NCBI GenBank assembly: GCA_946186175.1
Contig: CAMHMG010000103.1
Span: 1 to 10,596 of the forward strand
Reading direction: 5' to 3'
Source: an uncultured Clostridia bacterium
GTDB taxonomy: Bacteria; Bacillota; Clostridia; Lachnospirales; Lachnospiraceae
DNA length: 10,596 nucleotides
In this document: in pieces, positions 5,911 through 10,596 of the stretch
Numbering within the stretch: the stretch's first letter is position 1
Layout of the letters: each line of letters starts with the position of its first letter
The notes under the pieces: model-generated
Seen by the model: only the letters and a program-made list of their open reading frames with translations
Database searches by the model: none
Told to the model about the DNA's origin: nothing
Program-made: the position numbers and the translations under genes

Positions 5911-7188
5911 TTATTGGCAGGGATTTTCCTTTGTTGTCTGCGTCCTAAGATTTACTGAAAATGTTGTAATTCCGTTTTCACAGTCGACCCATATCTTTCC
6001 TTTGTGATTTGTAACTATGGTTTTGGCTATTGACAATCCGAGTCCGAAATGTCCGCTGGCACGGTGCCTTGATTCGTCTGCCCGGTAGAATCGTTCAAAT
6101 AACTTTTCACGCACATCAACAGGGATTTCCTTACCTGTGTTTGCAACTGTCAAATGGAGATGGTGAGGAGTATTCCAAAGACTGATGTTGATCTTTCCGC
6201 CTTTATCTGTATGAGTTATGGCATTGTCCAAAAGGATTGCAGTGACCTGTCCGATTTGTTCTTTGACTCCGTAAAAATGAAGATTGGGGGTGACATCATC
6301 ATAGTTCATGGTTATTCCCTTTTCAAACGCTACACTTTCCATCGGAAGAAGGCGTTCTAATACAGTATCACTTATACAAAAATCATTTTTCTCTATACCT
6401 TTATAAGGTGTGTGCTCAAGTCTTGTAAGAGTTAGAAGAGATGTTACGAGATATTTCATCCTATCACATTCTTCTTTGATATAGGATAGCTGTTTGTTAT
6501 TACCTATCTGGTCTTCTAATAATTCGCTGTTTGAAAGAATTACAGTAATAGGTGTTTTAAGCTCATGGCTGGCATCAGAGATAAATTGCTTCTGCTTATC
6601 AAAAGCTTCTTCAACGGGTTTGACAAGCCAACCCGAGAGAAAGTAAGATATCAGCACGAATATGCCAATGGCAAGTATACTGCCGACAATTGATATTATC
6701 TGCAGGGTTTTGCCGGATTCTACGGCTGAAGAGTGATCGATAAATGCAATTATTATGCCGTCCTTATTCTCGCGTTTCATAAATCGGAGCTGATCTATAG
6801 TTCCCACTTCTTTTTCATTGTCTAATATCTCTTGGCAAAAGGCTTCTATATCGTTATCTGTGTAGCTGTCAGATAAATTATTATCTATTGACTGTAATTG
6901 CCCGCCTTTATCATACTTTACAATGATATGGTGTGATGATGAAAGTTCGATAGGTTTTGTGGGTGGTTTCATATTGCTATCATCTTTTGCTGAACCTTTA
7001 TCTGTGAGTGGCTCAGGCAGATCATCCGGCCGGCTTTCTTCCTGGATAAGGAATCTTAAACTGTCGTTTGCAAGGTCCCGGTTTCCTTTGTTAAGACCGA
7101 TGTTGATTGCGGCTATTATTGCAAGATAGGTAGTGCTTAGTAATAGAATCAGTATTATCATTATGCGCATTCGCAATTGTTTTGTCAT
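5911..7188 (-). CDS. Sensor histidine kinase of a two-component system
   Basis: This is a 425-residue membrane sensor kinase. TM1 (about residues 8-30) and TM2 (about 162-186) flank an extracytoplasmic region of about 130 residues, with a proline- and charge-rich stretch at 52-80 and no recognised sensor fold. The HisKA domain has phospho-acceptor His208 in SDASHELKTP. The ATP domain shows the N box with Asn322 (LLDNAITH), the F box (LFERFYRADESR, 363-374) and the G2 box (GHFGLGLSIAK, 379-389). The G1 box reads VANTG (348-352), with Asn where the classical Asp stands, a variant seen in other Gram-positive kinases. The start at 7188 has AAAGGA 8 nt upstream; the upstream in-frame ATG at 7218 has no ribosome site. 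It follows the response regulator by 86 nt and is presumably its partner. The signal is unknown. Confidence 0.93.
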   Translation of the reverse strand: MTKQLRMRIMIILILLLSTTYLAIIAAINIGLNKGNRDLANDSLRFLIQEESRPDDLPEPLTDKGSAKDDSNMKPPTKPIELSSSHHIIVKYDKGGQLQSIDNNLSDSYTDNDIEAFCQEILDNEKEVGTIDQLRFMKRENKDGIIIAFIDHSSAVESGKTLQIISIVGSILAIGIFVLISYFLSGWLVKPVEEAFDKQKQFISDASHELKTPITVILSNSELLEDQIGNNKQLSYIKEECDRMKYLVTSLLTLTRLEHTPYKGIEKNDFCISDTVLERLLPMESVAFEKGITMNYDDVTPNLHFYGVKEQIGQVTAILLDNAITHTDKGGKINISLWNTPHHLHLTVANTGKEIPVDVREKLFERFYRADESRHRASGHFGLGLSIAKTIVTNHKGKIWVDCENGITTFSVNLRTQTTKENPCQ

Positions 7189-7274
7189 AGTGGCATCCTT
7201 TCTGTATAAGATTGTCATTTGACTGTAATAGACTATAATTAAACTATATAATTATTGTTCGGGAAATATCCGGT

Positions 7275-7952
7275 TTATTGGAGTTTGTAACCGAGCTTGC
7301 GTACAGTCTGAATTGATGTTTCTGATTTGAGGAAACCAAGTTTCTTTCGAAGAAAAGATATATATACTTCGACGTTGTTATATTCTGCATCTGTATCATA
7401 TCCCCATACTTTTTCAATGATCTGTTCACGGCTGATTATCTGACCGCCGTTTCGAAGCAGATACTCCATTAGTTGATATTCCTTGCCGTTTAGAGCCATG
7501 CTGTTTCCGGTTGTACGGCAGTAAAGCTCATTTCCACCCTGAAGCATATATATATCACCAAAAGCTATCTCTGTCGGAGAATTGGCATCACTTGTCTGAC
7601 GTCTGGTGAGTGCACGTAATCTGGCAAATAGCTCTTCACGGTGAAACGGTTTGGTAAGGTAATCATCGGCTCCCATGTCTAATCCTGTTATCTTGTCATT
7701 TAATTCGGATTTCGCAGTAAGCATAAGGACCGGTGTGTGGATGTCCTGCTTTCTTATCTCTTTTAATATCTCGAGTCCGTTCATTATAGGAAGCATGATA
7801 TCTAGAATAATAGCATCATATACATCCGAAAGTGCAAGATCAAGACCTTCTTCGCCGTCGGCTGCCCAATCAACTATGTAATTTTCTGATTTAAGTGAGG
7901 TACAGAGTGCTTCAGCAAATCCTTTTTCATCTTCTACCAATAATATACGCAT
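7275..7952 (-). CDS. OmpR-family response regulator
   Basis: This 225-residue DNA-binding response regulator is the likely phosphorylation target of the kinase encoded downstream. The receiver domain (1-115) has the acidic pair Glu7/Asp8, phospho-acceptor Asp51 (AIILDIMLP), Thr79 (MLTAK) and Lys101 (GADDYLTKPF). The C-terminal winged helix (about 130-225) has SREQIIEKVWGY, NNVEVYISFLRKKL and the terminal IQTVRKLGYKL, all diagnostic of the OmpR/PhoB class. Start ATG 7952 has AGGAGG 8 nt upstream; an in-frame GTG at 7961 overlaps that ribosome site and is unlikely. It lies 83 nt downstream of the membrane transglutaminase-like gene in the same direction, with an inverted repeat in the gap. Confidence 0.95.
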   Translation of the reverse strand: MRILLVEDEKGFAEALCTSLKSENYIVDWAADGEEGLDLALSDVYDAIILDIMLPIMNGLEILKEIRKQDIHTPVLMLTAKSELNDKITGLDMGADDYLTKPFHREELFARLRALTRRQTSDANSPTEIAFGDIYMLQGGNELYCRTTGNSMALNGKEYQLMEYLLRNGGQIISREQIIEKVWGYDTDAEYNNVEVYISFLRKKLGFLKSETSIQTVRKLGYKLQ

Positions 7953-8008
7953 AAACAACACCTCCTATGGTCAATAATAACTGGCAATTCTTAAAATAAT
8001 ATTGAAAT

Positions 8009-8036
8009 ATTGTAACTAATAATGAATAGTTACAAT
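8009..8036. repeat. Perfect 10-bp inverted repeat between the transglutaminase and regulator genes
   Basis: ATTGTAACTA (8009-8018) and TAGTTACAAT (8027-8036) are perfectly complementary around an 8-nt AT-rich centre. The repeat touches the stop codon of the transglutaminase gene (8036-8038) and lies about 57 nt before the regulator start. In the direction of transcription it is followed by an AT-rich stretch without a run of U, so it is a poor terminator. It could be a weak terminator or RNA-processing hairpin, or a DNA site for a dimeric regulator such as the adjacent OmpR-type protein. Confidence 0.7.
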
Positions 8037-9046
8037 TATTCTTCTTTGAATTTATAGCTTTCAAAATCATCTTCTATAACCCGGCCAATTGTTGGATAGT
8101 CAGGTACCATCGAACTTTTTTTCTTTAATCTAAAATAACAATATATAACCAGTACAGCTAGAACAGGAAATATTAATGAAGACAGGGCAGTAATGATATT
8201 GTCCCGAAATTGAAAGGTGGTAAAATATGACTGTTCGGAAATTACATTTGTAAAATCACTGTTGGCATATATTCCTTCAGCAAGATGATATGGAAAATCA
8301 TTTTTTCCTTTGAGAAAATAATCATAAATGACTTTATCGTCTCCGGCATCATCCCATGTTGCATCATAGTTGTACCATTTACCGTCTACCTGTACGATAT
8401 TCCACGCATGCGGTTCTGACCTGCCATTGCTTCCGGCAGTTCCGGTTACAATTCGTACCGGAATACCCATATAGGAAAGAAGAACATAGCTGGCCATACT
8501 GTATCCCTGACATACCATACGGTTTTCTCTAAAACCTTCTATGTCGGTATAATTGGTTCCAATAGAATTTTGATCATATTCAACACGTTTGATTATATAA
8601 TCATGAACTGCTTTGACACTTTCGTAATCATCATCTCCCTTTAGTTCTTCTGCCAGTGTGCGCATTTCATTATAATAATCATCAGATGTATCGCCGGGAA
8701 CATAGTAATGCATAAGAACACTGAGAGTCCGATCCTGACCTATGAACCATGATATATTATAATCACTTATAGCAAAATGAGTGTAGCAGCCGGACATTAA
8801 TGGAGCTTTGGGGTTGTAGTGGTTTGAGAAGGGTTCTTGAAAATCTTTATTGACGGTAATCTGTTGTTTCAGTTCATCGGTAGATATATAGTAAAACTCC
8901 TGTGATTTGTGGTTTAATATTTGCTGACTTATAGCAGTAAACAATTCATCTTGTGTTGACACTGATATCTTTTTGGTTTTTGCAAATGCTGTTGAAGGAT
9001 ATGTGAGTATCAGAACAGCAATTATTAAATATAATCGGAATTTCAT
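8036..9046 (-). CDS. Membrane-anchored transglutaminase-like protein
   Basis: This 336-residue protein has a signal peptide (1-22, cleavage likely after STAFA), a transglutaminase-like core and one C-terminal membrane helix (about 283-305). The helix is followed by RLKKK and an acidic cytoplasmic tail of about 25 residues. The core has the Cys-His-Asp triad: Cys179 in MVCQGYS, His213 in PHAWN and Asp228 in YDATWDD, preceded by the helix VKAVHDYIIKRVEYD typical of the fold. It should sit on the outer face of the membrane, acting as a peptidase, a cross-linking enzyme or a binding module on wall peptides or surface proteins. AGGAGG lies 6 nt before ATG. It is the first of three minus-strand genes, followed by the response regulator and kinase. 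It is distinct in layout from the secreted protein at 426-2251, which has no membrane anchor but carries an FN3-like domain. Confidence 0.9.
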   Translation of the reverse strand: MKFRLYLIIAVLILTYPSTAFAKTKKISVSTQDELFTAISQQILNHKSQEFYYISTDELKQQITVNKDFQEPFSNHYNPKAPLMSGCYTHFAISDYNISWFIGQDRTLSVLMHYYVPGDTSDDYYNEMRTLAEELKGDDDYESVKAVHDYIIKRVEYDQNSIGTNYTDIEGFRENRMVCQGYSMASYVLLSYMGIPVRIVTGTAGSNGRSEPHAWNIVQVDGKWYNYDATWDDAGDDKVIYDYFLKGKNDFPYHLAEGIYANSDFTNVISEQSYFTTFQFRDNIITALSSLIFPVLAVLVIYCYFRLKKKSSMVPDYPTIGRVIEDDFESYKFKEE

Positions 9047-9078
9047 TCTAGACCTCCTGTTGATTGTAGACAGGTATA

Positions 9079-9107
9079 TAATAATATATTTTAATGTTTA
9101 ATACAAT
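9079..9107 (-). promoter_or_regulatory. Probable promoter of the transglutaminase / two-component cluster
   Basis: On the minus strand TTGTAT (9107-9102) is followed after 17 bases by TATTAT (9084-9079), giving a leader of about 25-30 nt before ATG 9046. Both boxes are close to consensus, but the region is very AT-rich. Confidence 0.5.
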
Positions 9108-9184
9108 AATGGAAAAGGTGATTATTGTTTTCTGTTGCAGGGCAAACGAGGTGTTAATAGTAAAACTGGATATAGGGATAGGGA

Positions 9185-9213
9185 TTGCAGAGTTTAATTA
9201 TTTGTTGTATCAT
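9185..9213 (+). promoter_or_regulatory. Weak candidate promoter of the acetyltransferase-MarR pair
   Basis: TTGCAG (9185-9190) and TATCAT (9208-9213) are spaced by 17 bases. The -10 box has five of six matches and the -35 box only three, so this is a tentative call. A TATAAT at 9277-9282 has no partner -35 box and lies too close to the ribosome site at 9291. Confidence 0.25.
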
Positions 9214-9302
9214 GAATCAGGAGAAATTATAGGGCATGGCAGTTTATGGCAGAACAGAAGCATTTGTTTTTTATCATATAATAAATCAGAAAGGAAAAAG
9301 TT

Positions 9303-9776
9303 ATGTATAAAACAAGACTTGCAAAAGTCACGGATATTGATAGAATATTGGAATTACTTATTCAGGTTGATATGGTTCATCATAATGGGAGACCGGATAT
9401 TTTTAAAGGACCGGCGACAAAATATAATGCACAGGAATTAGAGTCAATAATTTCTGATGAAAAGACTCCTGTTTTTGTTTGTGAAGATGAAGATGGAACA
9501 ATAATGGGCCATGCATTTTGCATTCACAGACAGATATTAGATGATACGATACTTACTGACATAAAAACACTTTATATCGATGATATTTGTGTAGACGAAG
9601 CATATAGAAAGATGGGAGTTGGGAGAAAATTATATCAGCAGGTGATTGAATATGCTAAACAGAAAGGTTATTACAATGTTACCTTAAATGTCTGGTCATG
9701 CAATCCCGGAGCAGTCAAATTCTATGAAACATTGGGATTTGTCCCACAGAAGATTGGTATGGAAAAAGTGTTATAA
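9303..9776 (+). CDS. GNAT-family N-acetyltransferase
   Basis: This 157-residue cytoplasmic acetyl-CoA-dependent acetyltransferase has a single GNAT domain. Motif A is clear: beta strand TLYIDDICVDEAYR, then the pyrophosphate-binding loop RKMGVG (102-107) and the helix RKLYQQVIEYAKQKGY. The later segment LNVWSCNPGAVKFYETLGF (128-146) is the typical GNAT C-terminal motif. AAGGA (9291-9295) lies 7 nt before ATG. The substrate cannot be told from sequence; the family acts on amines of small molecules, antibiotics or proteins. The next gene, a MarR regulator, starts 18 nt after its stop, so the two are almost certainly co-transcribed. Confidence 0.93.
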   Translation: MYKTRLAKVTDIDRILELLIQVDMVHHNGRPDIFKGPATKYNAQELESIISDEKTPVFVCEDEDGTIMGHAFCIHRQILDDTILTDIKTLYIDDICVDEAYRKMGVGRKLYQQVIEYAKQKGYYNVTLNVWSCNPGAVKFYETLGFVPQKIGMEKVL

Positions 9777-9794
9777 ATGAAAAGGAGAATGATT

Positions 9795-10226
9795 GTGGCA
9801 AAGAATGAGGAAGACCTTGGAGAAGAATTATATATGCTTTTAGCGGAGATGCTCAACAGAAGAGTTAATCGTGCTGTTCAGGATAGTGTGAGGGGAGAGT
9901 ATGGAACCCTTCATTACCTGACATATATTAAGGATGGGGAAAGTGCAGGAGAGTTGTCCAAGTATCTTCATATAGTTCCAGGAAGAATGACAGATATTTT
10001 ATCAAGTCTTGAATACAAAGGTTATATTGAAAGAAGAAGGTCAGATGAAGACAAGAGAAGGGTACTTGTTCACATAACTAAGGACGGACTTACGGAAGAG
10101 AAGAAAAGAAGAGCGGCAATCCGTAAGGAGTATAAGGGACTTTTACAGAAACTTGGTAGAAAGGATACGTTAGAGTTAATACGTTTATTGAAAATAATGT
10201 TGTCATATGATGGTGAATCTGATTAA
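9795..10226 (+). CDS. MarR-family transcriptional regulator
   Basis: This is a winged-helix dimeric repressor of the MarR type, 143 residues from the chosen start. The helix-turn-helix lies in SAGELSKYLHIVPGRMTDILSSLEYKGYIE and the wing in RRRSDEDKRRVLVHITKDG, where the D-x-R pair typical of MarR wings is seen in DEDKRR. Flanking helices give the dimer interface. The GTG at 9795 has AGGAG (9783-9787) 7 nt upstream. ATG 9789 is too close to that site, and ATG 9777 directly follows the acetyltransferase stop without its own ribosome site, so it would depend on coupling. The first two alternatives would add two or six residues. It may bind the palindromes at 10407-10477 in front of the next gene; that link is inferred from position. 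Confidence 0.93.
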   Translation: MAKNEEDLGEELYMLLAEMLNRRVNRAVQDSVRGEYGTLHYLTYIKDGESAGELSKYLHIVPGRMTDILSSLEYKGYIERRRSDEDKRRVLVHITKDGLTEEKKRRAAIRKEYKGLLQKLGRKDTLELIRLLKIMLSYDGESD

Positions 10227-10235
10227 TGATGAAGG

Positions 10236-10268
10236 CTGATCGGCTTTATATGCCGGTCAGTTTTTTCT
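10236..10268 (+). terminator. Intrinsic terminator after the MarR gene
   Basis: A 9-bp GC-rich stem pairs CTGATCGGC (10236-10244) with GCCGGTCAG (10252-10260), with one G-U pair and a 7-nt loop, and leads straight into six U residues (10261-10266). It ends the acetyltransferase-MarR transcript 10 nt after the stop codon. Confidence 0.93.
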
Positions 10269-10364
10269 GATATAAGAGCAGTCCGGGTACTTGATAATTG
10301 AAAGCAGTTATGACTTTTGACACTTATATCATATAATGATATGCATAAAAAAAGGAGCATATAT

Positions 10365-10394
10365 ATGGTTTATATATTACATGTTTTACAATAA
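10365..10394 (+). CDS. Possible 9-codon leader ORF
   Basis: AAAGGAG (10351-10357) stands 7 nt before ATG 10365, and the frame MVYILHVLQ ends at TAA 10392-10394. The ribosome site is as good as those of the real genes, but a 9-codon frame can occur by chance. A TTGACA at 10317-10322 lies upstream, but the matching -10 position (TATGCA at 17 bases) is poor; TATAAT at 10332 is only 9 bases away. Expression is unproven. There is no run of one amino acid or U-tailed hairpin that would mark an attenuator. Confidence 0.25.
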   Translation: MVYILHVLQ

Positions 10395-10406
10395 TGAAAT
10401 TATTTA

Positions 10407-10429
10407 ATTATTTCGTGTTGCGAAATAAT
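10407..10429. promoter_or_regulatory. Operator-like palindrome 1 (TTTCG-N5-CGAAA)
   Basis: Perfect 9-bp arms ATTATTTCG (10407-10415) and CGAAATAAT (10421-10429) flank TGTTG. The -35 box TTGCGA (10418-10423) of the downstream promoter lies inside it, so a bound protein would block RNA polymerase. There is no U-tract, so a DNA operator is more likely than a terminator. The core TTTCG-YRTTG-CGAA recurs at 10464-10477. Confidence 0.75.
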
Positions 10430-10446
10430 AAATGCTGTGTTATATT
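10418..10446 (+). promoter_or_regulatory. Promoter of the right-edge gene
   Basis: TTGCGA (10418-10423) is followed after 17 bases by TATATT (10441-10446), with a start predicted near 10453. Palindrome 1 covers the -35 box and the second palindrome cluster covers the start and early leader, which fits a repressed promoter. Confidence 0.65.
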
Positions 10447-10451
10447 CTCCT

Positions 10452-10494
10452 CGAAACGGATAGTTTCGCATTGCGAATAAAATGTCGAAATGCG
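10452..10494. promoter_or_regulatory. Operator-like palindrome cluster 2
   Basis: CGAAAC (10452-10457) and GTTTCG (10463-10468) form one perfect palindrome around GGATA. The TTTCG of its right arm is reused as the left arm of a second: TTCGC (10465-10469), ATT, GCGAA (10473-10477). A further half-site CGAAATGCG follows (10486-10494). Counting from 10452, half-sites begin 12, 10 and 12 bases apart, about one helical turn, as expected for side-by-side dimers on one DNA face. Confidence 0.65.
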
Positions 10495-10518
10495 TGTTTT
10501 AAAAAGAGGAGAATAATA

Positions 10519-10596
10519 ATGTTAACAAGAAAAAACACTAAAACTTTGTACGATTTATTGAAAAATGCAGGAACAGAGTACGCTTCAAGAATATTT
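10519..10596 (+). CDS. Start of a gene, possibly an AMP-forming acyl-CoA ligase (partial)
   Basis: ATG 10519 is preceded by GAGGAG (10506-10511) at 7 nt, and the frame is open to the right edge (26 residues). The N-terminus, with TKTLYDLLKNAGTEYASRIF, resembles the opening of AMP-binding acyl-CoA synthetases and adenylation enzymes, which often begin with a TxYDLLxxxAxxYxD-like helix. The conserved P-loop and adenylation motifs lie beyond the window, so the family is tentative while the gene itself is well supported. It has its own promoter with overlapping palindromes and follows the MarR gene, suggesting that it is the regulated target. Confidence 0.75.
   Translation, partial: MLTRKNTKTLYDLLKNAGTEYASRIF

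Noticed and set aside
7189..7274. Separate promoter or hairpin in the gap between regulator and kinase
   Set aside because: Only AT-rich sequence with short imperfect repeats is present. There is no -35/-10 pair with good spacing and no U-tailed stem, so the two genes are read as one unit.
9094..9441. 115-codon frame upstream of and overlapping the acetyltransferase
   Set aside because: It overlaps the well-supported GNAT gene by 139 nt in another frame, its start has no proper ribosome site, and the composition shows no domain or protein-like pattern. I take 9047-9302 as intergenic, holding the promoters of the divergent genes.
1..10596. CRISPR array, tRNA or rRNA gene, insertion sequence or attachment site
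   Set aside because: No regularly spaced repeats, cloverleaf sequences, transposase-like ORFs or terminal inverted repeats with target duplications were seen on either strand.

Overview
The window is AT-rich with strong Shine-Dalgarno sites, close-packed genes and U-tailed terminators, as expected of a low-GC Firmicute. The gene mix suggests a Clostridia member, probably Lachnospiraceae (a Butyrivibrio- or Roseburia-like bacterium). It includes a class-I c-di-GMP riboswitch, a PilZ protein, a human-type adenylosuccinate lyase, a long citrate synthase and secreted transglutaminase-like proteins. The taxonomic placement is inference from recognised families, not from a search.

Left part (1-2704): the tail of an unrecognised gene is followed by a near-consensus promoter, a c-di-GMP-I (GEMM) aptamer and a strong intrinsic terminator. 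Together these form a complete riboswitch leader. It precedes a secreted transglutaminase-like protein with a catalytic Cys-His-Asp core, a long acidic linker and a C-terminal fibronectin type III-like domain. The reading frame of this gene is broken near 863-908, so it appears as two overlapping ORFs. Converging on it from the right is a small PilZ-domain gene with both c-di-GMP-binding motifs intact. The first 2.7 kb therefore holds an RNA and a protein receptor for the same second messenger.

Middle (2806-5888): two housekeeping enzymes, purB and a citrate synthase gene, lie on the + strand. Each has its own promoter candidate, and a terminator follows the second.

Right-middle (5911-9107, minus strand): read from 9046 downward, a membrane-anchored transglutaminase-like protein is followed by an OmpR-family response regulator and its sensor histidine kinase. 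All three point the same way with short gaps. A perfect 10-bp inverted repeat sits at the stop codon of the transglutaminase gene, just ahead of the regulator.

Right end (9303-10596, + strand): a GNAT acetyltransferase and a MarR-family regulator form a two-gene unit ended by a terminator. The following 290-nt intergenic region holds a 9-codon ORF with a good ribosome site, a sigma-A-type promoter and a cluster of TTTCG/CGAAA palindromes overlapping that promoter. Next is the start of a gene that resembles the N-terminus of an AMP-forming acyl-CoA ligase. The simplest reading is that the MarR protein, or a similar dimeric repressor, controls that gene.

The most notable items are the riboswitch with an apparent built-in switching helix, the broken transglutaminase gene beside a PilZ gene, the transglutaminase/two-component cluster, and the palindrome array at the right end.
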